Source: Streptomyces sp. TRM68416
Lineage (GTDB): Bacteria; Actinomycetota; Actinomycetes; Streptomycetales; Streptomycetaceae
Assembly (NCBI RefSeq): GCF_014596915.1
Contig: NZ_JACVWU010000018.1
Coordinates: forward strand, 150,317 to 214,316
Length of the DNA: 64,000 nt
Direction of reading: 5' to 3'
The notes under the pieces were generated by a model, which was not told where the DNA came from, ran no database searches, and was given only the letters and a program-made list of their open reading frames with translations. The position numbers and the translations under genes are program-made. Positions 40,602-49,266 of the stretch are shown piece by piece. Numbering within the stretch: the first letter of the stretch is position 1; every line of letters begins with the position of its first letter.

Positions 40602-41975
40602 CTACGACCGGTACGGGTTGTACGCGGGATACGGCGCCGCGCCCGGATACGCGGGCTGCGCCGGATAGCCGTGCGTCCCGTGCGCCCCGTACGTGCCGTG
40701 CGCCCCGTACGTCCCGTGCACCCCGTGCACTCCGTACGTCCCGTGCGCCGGCCAGGGGGGCGCGGTGACGCGGGCGGCGTGGTCGAGGGCCGGGCGCGCG
40801 ATCTCCCGGCGCCGCCACAGCTCCTGCAGCAACTCCCGTTCCCGTACGACGAAGTCTGCGCCCGCGCGGCCGCGGCGCCCCCGGTGCCGCAGAAACGCCA
40901 GGGAGGTCGCGTACGCCTCGTACTGCGCGACCTCCCGCGCCGCCCGCTTCCCGGCGTGGCGGCGCGCGTACTGCCGGGCCAGGCGCCGCGCCCGCATCGA
41001 GGCCAGCGCGAACGGCTCGCCCGGCGTCAGCCAGCCGGCGACGGCGTAGGCGGGCAGCTCCTCCCGCACGGTGCGCAGCTCGCGCTGGCGGGTCCAGACC
41101 ACCATCCAGGTCAGCAGCCCGAAGGCCGGCACCATGATCGCCGCGTACACCGCGAAGAAGCCGTACGGTCCGAACGTGGTCGAGCCGTTCCACATCGCGT
41201 GCATGCCCATGGCGAGCAGCAGCCCGGCCAGCGGCAGCAGGACGCGCCGCCAGCGCTGCCGGTCGCCGGAGAGCGCGGCGATGCCGAAGCCGATGCCGGT
41301 GAGCACGGTGAACAGGGGGTGCGCGAAGGGCGACATGATGATGCGCACGAAGAAGGTCGCCGCGGTGACGGAGGCGATGCCGGAGCCGCCGGTGAGCTGG
41401 TCGGTGCCGAAGGCGGTGCCGAGGTAGAGGATGTTCTCGGTGAACGCGAAGCCGGTGGCGGTGACCCCGGCTATCACCACCCCGTCGACGATCCCGGTGA
41501 AGTCGCGCCGCCGGAAGAGGAAGACGAGCAGGACGGCGGCGGCTTTCGCCGACTCCTCCACGACCGGCGCTATGACGGTCGCCCCGAGCGTGTCCGCGCC
41601 GGACGGATCCGCGGTGGCCGTCGCTATCCATCTGGTCGCGAAGCTGTTGGCGACGATCGCTATCAGCGCCGCCGCGCAGGCGCCCCAGGCGAAGGAGAAC
41701 AGCAGGTTCCGCCAGGGGCCCGGCTCGACCCGGTCCAGCCAGCGGAAGGCGGCTATGAGCAGCGGCACGGGCAGCACGGCGAGGCCCAGCCCCACCAGGA
41801 AGCCCTCCGTGCCGGTCTCCTCGCGCACCAGGGCCAGGATGACCAGCCCGGAGAGGGCGAGAAGGGTGATCAGTGCTCCGTAGCGCACCCACTTCCTTTG
41901 CCACCAGTGCGCATGCCGCAGTGCGCCGCCGGCGGGGCCGGTCGGGTGCGTCGGGTACGGGAGATGGGTGGCCAC
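40602..41975 (-). CDS. PrsW-family intramembrane metalloprotease
   Basis: 457-residue membrane protein with eight or so spans. PrsW-family marks are APVVEESAKA (EExxK-type motif), GFAFTENILYL, FAHPLFT and MGMHAMWN, the conserved Glu and His residues thought to bind the metal. In other bacteria PrsW cleaves anti-sigma factors. The C-terminal 60 residues are a His/Gly/Tyr/Pro repeat (HGTYGVHGVHGTYGAHG) not found in the core family. The start is the GTG at 41975. It is downstream of trmB on the same strand (52 bp gap), so the two may be cotranscribed. Confidence 0.87.
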   Translation of the reverse strand: MATHLPYPTHPTGPAGGALRHAHWWQRKWVRYGALITLLALSGLVILALVREETGTEGFLVGLGLAVLPVPLLIAAFRWLDRVEPGPWRNLLFSFAWGACAAALIAIVANSFATRWIATATADPSGADTLGATVIAPVVEESAKAAAVLLVFLFRRRDFTGIVDGVVIAGVTATGFAFTENILYLGTAFGTDQLTGGSGIASVTAATFFVRIIMSPFAHPLFTVLTGIGFGIAALSGDRQRWRRVLLPLAGLLLAMGMHAMWNGSTTFGPYGFFAVYAAIMVPAFGLLTWMVVWTRQRELRTVREELPAYAVAGWLTPGEPFALASMRARRLARQYARRHAGKRAAREVAQYEAYATSLAFLRHRGRRGRAGADFVVRERELLQELWRRREIARPALDHAARVTAPPWPAHGTYGVHGVHGTYGAHGTYGAHGTHGYPAQPAYPGAAPYPAYNPYRS

Positions 41976-42027
41976 GGCATTGACCCTAACGAGGGAAGGG
42001 CGCAGCCCGCAGGAGGGCGAAGGGGGC

Positions 42028-42870
42028 TCAGGCGCCGGTGGGGGGTTCGTATGCGTGCGGTACGCGACGGAAGAGCAGGTCGTTCACCACATGACCCTTG
42101 TCCAGTCCCTGGCCCTCGAAACGGGTCAGCGGCCGGAACTCCGGACGCGGCGCAAAACCGCCGTCCGCCTGTGTGTTCTCGAAGTCCGGATGGGCGCTCA
42201 GCACGTCGAGCATCTGCTCGGCGTACGGCTCCCAGTCCGTCGCGCAGTGCACGATCGCCCCGGGCCGGAGCCGGGTCGCGGCCAGGCTCAGGAACTCGGG
42301 CTGGATCAGCCGCCGCTTGTGGTGCCGCTTCTTGGGCCAGGGGTCCGGGAAGTAGACGCGCAGGCCGTCCAGCGCGTCCGGGGCGAGCATCTCGCGGAGC
42401 AGGATGATGGCGTCGCCGTTGCCGACCCGGACGTTGGTGAGGCCGTTGTGGTCGGCGAGGTTGAGCAGGTTTCCCTGCCCGGGGGTGTGTACGTCCACGG
42501 CGAGCACGTTGGTGTCCGGGTCCGCGGCGGCCATCTGCGCGGTGGCCTCGCCCATCCCGAACCCGATCTCCAGTACGACGGGGTTGTCGTTCCCGAACAA
42601 CTCGGCCAGGTCGATGACCCGCTGCCCGTCGATGTCCAGCCCCCACTTGGGCCACAGCCGCTGCAGCGCGTCCGCCTGGCCCGCGGTCACCCGGCTCCGC
42701 CGTGGCTGGAAACTGCGGATCCGCCGCTCGAAGTGCGACCCTGCCGGATCGGCCTTGGGCCCGTCGGGGAACCGCGGCTCCCCCTTGCCCCGGGTATGCC
42801 GAACGGGCACCTCGGGCCGATGGCCGGGGTCGGGCTGGTGGGCGTCGGGAGCGTTGAGCGAGTCAGACAC
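42028..42870 (-). CDS. trmB: tRNA (guanine-N7-)-methyltransferase
   Basis: Forms m7G46 in the variable loop of many tRNAs, using SAM. The 280-residue protein has the TrmB pattern: ERRIRSFQPRRSRVT, VVLEIGFGMGEAT (SAM motif I), LAVDVHTPG, VGNGDAIILL, VYFPDPWPKKRHHKRRLIQP (hallmark), and HCATDWEPYAEQ. The N-terminal 45 residues before the conserved part are His/Pro-rich and probably disordered. Start is the GTG at 42870 behind GGGGGC. A repeat-filled region lies upstream. Confidence 0.95.
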   Translation of the reverse strand: MSDSLNAPDAHQPDPGHRPEVPVRHTRGKGEPRFPDGPKADPAGSHFERRIRSFQPRRSRVTAGQADALQRLWPKWGLDIDGQRVIDLAELFGNDNPVVLEIGFGMGEATAQMAAADPDTNVLAVDVHTPGQGNLLNLADHNGLTNVRVGNGDAIILLREMLAPDALDGLRVYFPDPWPKKRHHKRRLIQPEFLSLAATRLRPGAIVHCATDWEPYAEQMLDVLSAHPDFENTQADGGFAPRPEFRPLTRFEGQGLDKGHVVNDLLFRRVPHAYEPPTGA

Positions 42871-43328
42871 AGTGCCCCCGATGTTACGGGACCCAGCCTC
42901 CCACCCGGCCGTGTCCCACCCTGGGGGCTCCGCCCCCAGCCCCCGACCTTTGCCCACCCACCACCCGTTTGCGGTCGGCTGAAGGGCGCACCTCTCGACC
43001 CGCCGTCCTCGCCCACCCACCACCCGTTTGCGGTCGGCTGAAGGGTGGACCTCTCAACCCGCCGTCCTCGCCCACCCACCACCCGTTTGCGGTCGGCTGA
43101 AGGGTGGACCTCTCGACCCGCCGCCCTCGCCCACCCACCACCCGTTTGCGGTCGGCTGAGAGGTGGACCTCTCGACCCACCGAGTCGGGTGGTGGGTGGG
43201 CAAAGGCCCGGGGGTCCAGGGGGCGGAGCCCCCTGGGCGGGGTCGAAGGGGCGGCAGCCCCTGGGGACGGGACGGGTAGGGGCGGCGGGGGCGAGAAAAG
43301 ACGACGCCCGCCCCCGGCCAGGGACACG
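42871..43328. other. 458-bp intergenic region made of repeats
   Basis: No gene supported. It contains the trmB promoter side, a GGGGGCTCCGCCCCC hairpin at about 42921-42939, the 59-bp tandem repeat, and a second GGGGGCGGAGCCCCC hairpin near 43219-43236. These two hairpins are of the kind scattered between Streptomyces genes. Confidence 0.6.
42953..43206. repeat. 59-bp tandem repeat, four copies, within 21-bp inverted ends
   Basis: Four units start at 42953, 43012, 43071 and 43130, each beginning CCCACCCACCACCCGTTTGC and containing GGTCGGCTGA and GGTGGACCTCTC. Units differ at only a few bases, so the expansion is recent. The block opens with CCTTTGCCCACCCACCACCC+G (42947-42967) and closes with its perfect complement (43186-43206). 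There are no spacers, so it is not a CRISPR array. Confidence 0.9.
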
Positions 43329-44546
43329 TCACCCCCCGCCCGACACCCCCAACACCCCCAACGCCCTCCGCGCCACCTCCCGCCCGATCGGCAACGCCGC
43401 GGTCGCCGCAGGCGAAGGCGCGTTCAGCACATGCACCGCCCCCGCCCCCTCCCGTATCAGGAAGTCGTCCACCAGCGTCCCGTCCCGCAACACCGCCTGC
43501 GCCCGCACCCCCGCCGCCGCAGGCACCAGGTCCCCCTCCTCCACGACCGGCAACAACCTCCGCACCGCCGCCGTGAACGCCCCCTTGGAGACCGACCGCC
43601 GCAGCTCTCCGGCCCCGTACCGCCAGTGCCGCCGGGCTATCCGCCAGGATCCCGGCCACCCGAGCGTCCCGGCCAGCTCATGCGGCCGTACGACCCCCCA
43701 CCCGTACCCCTCCCGGGCCAGCGCCGGCACCGCGTTGGGCCCGATGTGCACACCCCCGTCGATCCCGCGCGTGAGATGCACCCCGAGAAACGGAAACGCC
43801 GGATCCGGCACCGGATACACCAGCCCCCGCACCAGCTCGGGCCGCGCCAGCGTGTAGTACTCACCCCGGAACGGCACGATCCGCATCCCGGGCTCGTCCC
43901 CGGTGAGCCGCGCGATCTCGTCGCAGTACAGCCCGGCGCAGTTCACCAGCACACGCGCCCGGACGACGTCCCCGCCCGCCGTGAGCACGGCGACCCCCAG
44001 CTCCGGCCGCCGGTCCACCCGTACCACCCGGGCGCCGTACCGGATCTCGGCCCCGGACGCCTCGGCCAGCCGCCGGGCGACCCCGACGAAGTCGCAGATG
44101 CCGGTGGTCCCCACGTGTATGGCCGCGAGCCCGCGCACCTCCGGCTCGTACTCCGCGATCTGGGCCGCGCCCAGCTCCCGCACCGGAATGCCGTTCTCCC
44201 GGCCGCGCTGCACCAGCGCGTGCAGCCGCGGCAGCTCCGCCCGTTCGGTCGCGACGATCAGCTTCCCGGTGACGGCGTGGTCGATGTCGTACTCGGCGCA
44301 GAACTTCACCATCTCGGCCGCCCCGCGCACCGCGTACCGCGCCTTGAGCGAGCCGGGCCGGTAGTAGATCCCGCTGTGGATCACCCCGCTGTTGCGCCCG
44401 GTCTGGTGCCGGGCGGGCCCGGCCTCCTTCTCCAGCACGGTGACCCGCGTCCCCGGTGCGGCGCGCGTGATCGCATACGCGGTGGACAGCCCGACGATGC
44501 CCCCGCCGACCACGAGCACGTCACAGTCGTAAGCGATCTTCCGCAC
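43329..44546 (-). CDS. lhgO: L-2-hydroxyglutarate oxidase
   Basis: FAD-dependent oxidoreductase that oxidises L-2-hydroxyglutarate to 2-oxoglutarate, passing electrons to oxygen or quinone. The 405-residue protein has the Rossmann motif VVGGGIVGLSTAYAI, HQTGRNSGVIHSGIYY (conserved FAD and substrate region of the family), FRGEYYTL and GPNAVPAL, and a C-terminal VLNAPSPAATAALPIG. GTG at 44546 has GGAGG 8 bp upstream; a GTG at 44555 is also in frame. Single gene; downstream is a long repeat region. Confidence 0.88.
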   Translation of the reverse strand: MRKIAYDCDVLVVGGGIVGLSTAYAITRAAPGTRVTVLEKEAGPARHQTGRNSGVIHSGIYYRPGSLKARYAVRGAAEMVKFCAEYDIDHAVTGKLIVATERAELPRLHALVQRGRENGIPVRELGAAQIAEYEPEVRGLAAIHVGTTGICDFVGVARRLAEASGAEIRYGARVVRVDRRPELGVAVLTAGGDVVRARVLVNCAGLYCDEIARLTGDEPGMRIVPFRGEYYTLARPELVRGLVYPVPDPAFPFLGVHLTRGIDGGVHIGPNAVPALAREGYGWGVVRPHELAGTLGWPGSWRIARRHWRYGAGELRRSVSKGAFTAAVRRLLPVVEEGDLVPAAAGVRAQAVLRDGTLVDDFLIREGAGAVHVLNAPSPAATAALPIGREVARRALGVLGVSGGG

Positions 44547-44625
44547 GCGTTCCACCTCCGGCTTCGATAGTGCACTGCGCCACTGACAATGCCTTCAAAC
44601 CCGGAGGCCCGGAGCCCGGGGGCGG

Positions 44626-46050
44626 CTACGCGGGAGCCACGAGCAACGGCCGGGCACGCTCCCGCAGCTCGACCACCCGCGGCTCGTCCCCGTACGGCTC
44701 CAGCCGGTGCAGGAGATCCTTCACGTACTCGGTGGTGCGCGCCGAGGAGATGCGCCCCGCGACCTCCACCGCCCGCACGCCCTGCTCGCACGCCGCATCG
44801 AGGTTGCCCGACTCCAGCTCGGCCACCGCCGACACCACCAGCCGCAGTCCGTGCGAGCGCACGAACTCCTCCGTCGGCCGCGACAGCGCCTGCTCCGTGA
44901 AGCGCCGTACCTGCCGTGGTGCCTTCAGGTCGCGGTAGCACTCCGCGGCATCCGCGCAGAAGCGGTCGTAGGAGTAGAAGCCGAGCCAGGACGGGTCGCT
45001 GTCACCGTCCCTCGACCGCTCCAGCCAGCCCTCCGCCGCCTTCAGCGCGGCTCCGGCCGCCTGCGCGTCGCCCGCACGCGCGTGTGCGCGCGCCTCGACC
45101 AGGCGGAAGAAGCTCATGGTGCGGGCGGTGGCCAGGCCGCGGTTGCGCTCCAGCGCGGCCTGGGCGAGGTCGACGCCCTCGTCGCCGAAGCCCCGGTAGG
45201 TCGCCTGCAGCGACATCGACGCCAGGACGTACCCGCCGAGGGGCACGTCGGCCGCCGCGCGCGCGAGCCGCAGCGCCTGGATGTAGTACCGCTGCGCGGC
45301 CTCCTGCTGGCCGGTGTCGAAGGCCATCCACCCGGCCAGGCGGGTCAGTTCAGCGCTCGCGCCGAACAGCGCCCGGCCCACCTCGTCGGAGTACGAGCCG
45401 AGCAGCAGCGGCGCCGCCTCCACCCGTAAGCACTCGGGCACCATCGAAGAACGCCAGTCGCCGCCTCCGTACTTGGAGTCCCAGCGCCTGGCGTCCTCGG
45501 CGGCCTCCCGCAGCTTCTGCACGTCGCTGTGGCCGACTTTGGCCGGTGCGCCGGAGCCTTCGGACGGGCTCACGTCGCGCGCGACCGAGCTGTCGGCCGG
45601 GGTTATCAGCCACCGTGAGGCGGGCGTTGCGTATGCGCTCACTGCGAAGGAGCCGGCCAGCGACTGCCAGATGCCGCCGGAGCCGGCGCGGCGGCCGGCG
45701 AGGTCGAGCCGGTACAGCTCCGTGGCCGACTTCACCGCCTGTCCGACGTCGCGGGGGAAGGCGAGGCCCACTTCCGGGGCGGGGTCCGCGTCCGCCAGGC
45801 CGATCTCGTGGAGCGGCACCGGGCGGCCGAGCTTCTGGCCGATGGCGGCGGCGATGAGGTGCGGCGCCGCACCCTGCGGCACCATGCCCTTCGACACCCA
45901 GCGCGCCACCGACGTCTTGTCGTAGCGAAGAGTCAACCCGCGTTGAGCGCCAAGATCGTTGACGCGTCGCGCGAGTCCTGCGTTGCTGATTCCCGCGAGG
46001 GCGAGAACGGCGCCGAGCTTTTCGTTCGGCCCGCGTTGCTCCCTGGACAT
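44626..46050 (-). CDS. HTH/TPR-like regulatory protein
   Basis: 474-residue cytosolic protein. The N-terminal 70 residues look like a lambda-repressor-type helix-turn-helix (NEKLGAVLALAGISNAGLAR ... KTSVARWVSKGMVPQGAAPH). The rest is helical with tetratricopeptide-like repeats (GQQEAAQRYYIQALRLARAA, AQAALERNRGLATARTMSFF, LESGNLDAACEQGVRAVEVA). This layout is frequent in Streptomyces regulators of development and secondary metabolism (NsdA/NsdB-like in outline), but I cannot assign it to one of them. ATG at 46050 follows GAGGGG. No neighbour shares its strand closely. Confidence 0.72.
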   Translation of the reverse strand: MSREQRGPNEKLGAVLALAGISNAGLARRVNDLGAQRGLTLRYDKTSVARWVSKGMVPQGAAPHLIAAAIGQKLGRPVPLHEIGLADADPAPEVGLAFPRDVGQAVKSATELYRLDLAGRRAGSGGIWQSLAGSFAVSAYATPASRWLITPADSSVARDVSPSEGSGAPAKVGHSDVQKLREAAEDARRWDSKYGGGDWRSSMVPECLRVEAAPLLLGSYSDEVGRALFGASAELTRLAGWMAFDTGQQEAAQRYYIQALRLARAAADVPLGGYVLASMSLQATYRGFGDEGVDLAQAALERNRGLATARTMSFFRLVEARAHARAGDAQAAGAALKAAEGWLERSRDGDSDPSWLGFYSYDRFCADAAECYRDLKAPRQVRRFTEQALSRPTEEFVRSHGLRLVVSAVAELESGNLDAACEQGVRAVEVAGRISSARTTEYVKDLLHRLEPYGDEPRVVELRERARPLLVAPA

Positions 46051-46744
46051 GCGCCACCCCTCGACACAGACGGCTGCCGCGCTGGCATAACCACGCGGCA
46101 TTCGTAAACCCAGCGTAGTTCGCCGCATCCCAAGCGTTAAGGGGCATTGTTCCGGATGGCGGGATTGTGGTCCGCACTGAAGTGCGGTTCAGGTACGGAC
46201 GGTTGCGACGTGCTCCCGCTGTGTGGCCGTGCGCCTGTGCGTGCGCTCTTCTCCGGCCATCCGGGGAGCGCTTCGATGGGTCGTGCGTGGGTCGGCCCGC
46301 TGTACTGGATCCAGTGGGCTGGGGGACACCGCCGCCTCCATCCCCGCGGGCGGCGGAACGGTCCGGGGGGCGAGTCCCGCCCCTCGGACTGCGCACCCGC
46401 CAAGTGGTGCGCAGGGCCTGTACGGAGCGTGTCCGAAGCGGGCCTCGGTGCGCCGATTTGGCTGAAAATCGATCCTGCCTTTCCCTGCTGAATACGGCTC
46501 CCACCACGGGACTTGAGGGCGCGAAGGGTGTTCCGGGGGAGTGAATCGGGGGCGCATTCGCGTCGCAGGTGCGCGGCGACTCCCTTGCCCCGCCCGGGCG
46601 TTCGGCCTGGCAGGGGGGCGCCCTCGGGGGCGCATTCCGCGGATCTCAAGCGGCTCCGCCGCCCCTCCACAGTGCGTTCTTCATGGCAGCATGGTGAACC
46701 GGTTCGTCCGGTGCACTGGTTGTCCACAGCCTGTGGAGGCGTCG
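46051..46744. other. 694-bp divergent promoter region without a gene
   Basis: Between the HTH/TPR regulator and the asparagine-synthase-like gene. Open frames on both strands overlap each other and lack ribosome binding sites. Three inverted repeats stand out: CCGCACT-GA-AGTGCGG (46172-46187), the perfect palindrome ACTGGATCCAGT (46304-46315), and CGATTT-N6-AAATCG (46454-46471). A DnaA-box-like element lies at the right end. Confidence 0.5.
46720..46737. promoter_or_regulatory. DnaA-box-like palindrome overlapping a ribosome binding site
   Basis: TTGTCCACA, the preferred Streptomyces DnaA box, is the left part of the perfect inverted repeat TCCACAG-C-CTGTGGA. Its right arm overlaps the GGAGG of the gene starting at 46745. 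It can act as a protein site on DNA or as a hairpin hiding the ribosome binding site. Confidence 0.4.
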
Positions 46745-48838
46745 ATGCGGTGGTTGGTGGGATGGAGCAGCACCGCCGCGGGAGCCGCCGAGATCGGCTC
46801 CGCGGGGGCCACCGGGCACGACGGTGAGACCGTTCACCCGGTGGGGTCCCAGCTCCTGTGGGGCGATCCGGATCCGCTCTGGGCGGTCGGCGACTGGCGG
46901 CCCGACGAGGTGCGCGTGGTGAAGGCCGACGCGCAGAACCGGATCGCCGTCCTCGGCACCTGCGGGGCGAGCGACGAGCAACTGCGGGTCGGGCTCTTCG
47001 CCGCGCGCGGAGGGGCACTTCGGCATCTGACCGCCTGGCCCGGCAGCTACACGGCCGTCGTCCAGGTCGGCCGCAGGCTCATGGTGTGCGGCGATCTGGC
47101 GGGCGCCAGGCCAGTGTTCTACACCCCCTGGGCGGGCGGCACGGCCTACTCGACGGCCGCGCTGCCGCTCGCCGACCTCATCGAGGCGAACCTCGACTTC
47201 GGGCACCTGGCGGCGCTGCTGGCCGCCCCGGACGTCCCCGCCGCCCTGCATGACTCCACCCCCTACGACGGCGTACGGCGCATTCCGCCGGGGCACGCGC
47301 TGATCCTGCGCACCGGGGCGCGGGAGATCGCCGGGTACGAGCCGGTCGCCTCCCTCGCGGTCGCGGCGCCCTCGGCCGACCCGGACAGCGCGGTGGACGG
47401 CGTGCGCGACGCGCTGGTGGAGGCGGTACGCACACGGCTGTCCGCGCCCCGGCACGTCCCCGGCGCCGACATCGACCCCGGGCCGGTCCCGGGGATGGGG
47501 CCCGCCGAACGGCGTGCCGCGCGCGGGATGCCGGTTCCGGGCATCGGCGCGGACCTGTCCGGCGGCCCGGCCTCCGGAACGCTGGCGCTGCTCGCCGCGG
47601 GCCTGCCCGGCATGCCCGGCACGGTCCTGGGGCACGGCACGGGCGCGGGGGAGCGGCTGCTGGCGGTCACCTTCAACGACCTCGCCGTGGGCGGCCGGGA
47701 GGCCGAGCTGGAGCGCGCCGGCACGCTCGCCGCCAACCCCCGGCTGCACCACGTCGTGGTGACCGGCGGCGAGGAGATGCTCCCGTACGCCGACCTCGAC
47801 GGACCCCTCACGGACGAACCGGGCCCGTCCCTGGTGACGGCGGCCCGGCACCGGGCGCGGCTGGCGGCCGGCAGCGCCGACCACTTCACCGGCTACGGCG
47901 CCCGCCAGGTCCTCGACGCCCACCCCGCGCGCCTGACCGACCTGCTGATGGACCGCAAGCGCCGCCATCTGGTGCGCCCCGTCGCCGCGCTCGCCAGGGC
48001 GGACGGTTCGGTGATGGTCCCCGCGCGCGTGTACGCGGCGGCGCGCAAACTCGCCCGTACGCCCTACCGCACCGGCCTTGAGGCCCTGGCCGACCGTCTG
48101 CTGCACCGCCGCTTCGACGAGCCCGGCGGCGCCGTGGGCGCCTCGCTCGCGGCGCTCACCTGGGCCAGACCGGGGCCCGCGGCGCGCTGGCTGACGGGTG
48201 AGGCGCTCGCTGAAGTATCGGTTCGCCTCCAGGGCGGGCCGGGCCGCTCCGGGGTCGGTCCCGGCCAGCGTCCCGGCGACTACCGCGCGCGTGCCGCCCT
48301 CGCCCGCCACGCGGCCGACCTGCGCATCCTGGAGCAGGCCGCCGAGATCCGCTTCCAGCGCCTGCACGCGCCCTTCCTGGACAACCAGGTCGTACGCGCC
48401 TGCCGCGCGCTCCCCGAGGCCCTGCGCGTACAGCCCGGCGCCCGCGCCGCGATCCTGCGTACGGTCCTGGAGGGCGCCGGAGTCGCCGACCTCCCGCCCG
48501 GCTGGGGCGCCCCCTCGCACGCCCCGGCGGCGGTCGCGGCCCGCACCGGGCTGCGCGTCGCCGCCGACGACCTGATGGCCCTGTTCGGCACCCCCCTGCT
48601 CGCCGAGGCCGGCCTGGTGGAGGCCCGCGTGGTCCGCAAGGCCCTGCGCGCGGCGGCCGACGGCGAGCCCCTGCCCCTGGACGGCCTGGCCGACCTGGTC
48701 TCCCTCGAACTCTGGCTCCGCCGCCTGCTCGCCCGCCGCGGCACCTGCTGGACAGGAACCCCGGCCCGCGCCCGTGCGGTCCCCGCGGGGATCGCCCCGC
48801 AGCGGGGAGCCCTGGGGGCGGCCGCGCGGCAGGCCTGA
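46745..48838 (+). CDS. asparagine synthase-like protein with degenerate active sites
   Basis: 697 residues with the outline of asparagine synthases. The N-terminus is MRWLVGWSS, lacking the Cys2 glutaminase nucleophile. The synthetase loop reads LSGGPASGTLALLAAG at about 271-286, where the normal loop is SGGLDSS, so the ATP-binding Asp is replaced by Ala. Later segments (TGYGARQVLDAHPARLTDLL, RLHAPFLDNQVVRACRALPE) fit the C-terminal half, and the last 40 residues are Arg-rich. Related lasso-peptide cyclases also lack Cys2 but keep the SGG-DS loop; no precursor or protease gene is near. Start ATG at 46745 behind GGAGG. It may be a structural or regulatory relative rather than an active ligase. 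Confidence 0.72.
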   Translation: MRWLVGWSSTAAGAAEIGSAGATGHDGETVHPVGSQLLWGDPDPLWAVGDWRPDEVRVVKADAQNRIAVLGTCGASDEQLRVGLFAARGGALRHLTAWPGSYTAVVQVGRRLMVCGDLAGARPVFYTPWAGGTAYSTAALPLADLIEANLDFGHLAALLAAPDVPAALHDSTPYDGVRRIPPGHALILRTGAREIAGYEPVASLAVAAPSADPDSAVDGVRDALVEAVRTRLSAPRHVPGADIDPGPVPGMGPAERRAARGMPVPGIGADLSGGPASGTLALLAAGLPGMPGTVLGHGTGAGERLLAVTFNDLAVGGREAELERAGTLAANPRLHHVVVTGGEEMLPYADLDGPLTDEPGPSLVTAARHRARLAAGSADHFTGYGARQVLDAHPARLTDLLMDRKRRHLVRPVAALARADGSVMVPARVYAAARKLARTPYRTGLEALADRLLHRRFDEPGGAVGASLAALTWARPGPAARWLTGEALAEVSVRLQGGPGRSGVGPGQRPGDYRARAALARHAADLRILEQAAEIRFQRLHAPFLDNQVVRACRALPEALRVQPGARAAILRTVLEGAGVADLPPGWGAPSHAPAAVAARTGLRVAADDLMALFGTPLLAEAGLVEARVVRKALRAAADGEPLPLDGLADLVSLELWLRRLLARRGTCWTGTPARARAVPAGIAPQRGALGAAARQA

Positions 48839-49220
48839 GAGGAGACCGCGGGTCGGCGGAGTGGGCCGACGTGCGGCCGGGGCGGAGGGTGGTGGCCGGG
48901 GTCTGGTTCTGCTGTCTGCTTGTTCGTGGGGGTGTCGGTCGGCGGGCGCGCTGGCCCGGGCGTGTGCGGTGCGTGCGGGGGGGTCTCCCCGCGGTGGGGG
49001 GTGCTGGGGGCGGCCGCGCGGCAGGCCTGAGAGGAGACCGCGGGTCGGCGGAGTCGATCGTCGTGCGGCCGGGGCGGAGGGCGTTGGCCGCGTTCTGGTT
49101 CTGCCGCCTGCTCGCCCGCCGCGGCACCTGCTGGACAGGAACCCCGGCCCGCGCCCGTGCGGTCCCCCCGGGGATCGCCCCGCAGCGGGGGCCCTGGGAG
49201 CGGCCGCGCGGCAGGCCTGA
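48714..49220. repeat. ~191-bp tandem repeat copying the 3' end of the asparagine synthase-like gene
   Basis: About 2.7 copies with landmarks at 48721/48912/49104 (CCGCCTGCTCG type) and 48821/49013/49203 (GCCGCGCGGCAGGCCTGA). The first copy contains the last 40 codons and stop of the gene. The middle copy has diverged; the third is nearly identical to the first over the CDS-derived part (GGCACCTGCTGGACAGGAAC). It fills the 428 bp up to the TetR gene, and no other gene is seen there. Confidence 0.85.
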
Positions 49221-49266
49221 GAACCCGGCCATCAGGCGGTGACGGGTTCCGTCCGTCGTCGGTGGG

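Noticed and set aside
42953..43188. CRISPR array
   Set aside because: Units are contiguous 59-bp copies without unique spacers and no cas genes are present.
46147..46491. 114-codon plus-strand frame in the divergent promoter region
   Set aside because: No ribosome binding site, unnatural composition, and it covers the expected promoters of the HTH/TPR regulator.
46745..48838. Lasso-peptide cyclase and cluster
   Set aside because: There is no precursor peptide, B1/B2 protein or ABC exporter next to it, and the ATP loop SGGPASG is not intact.
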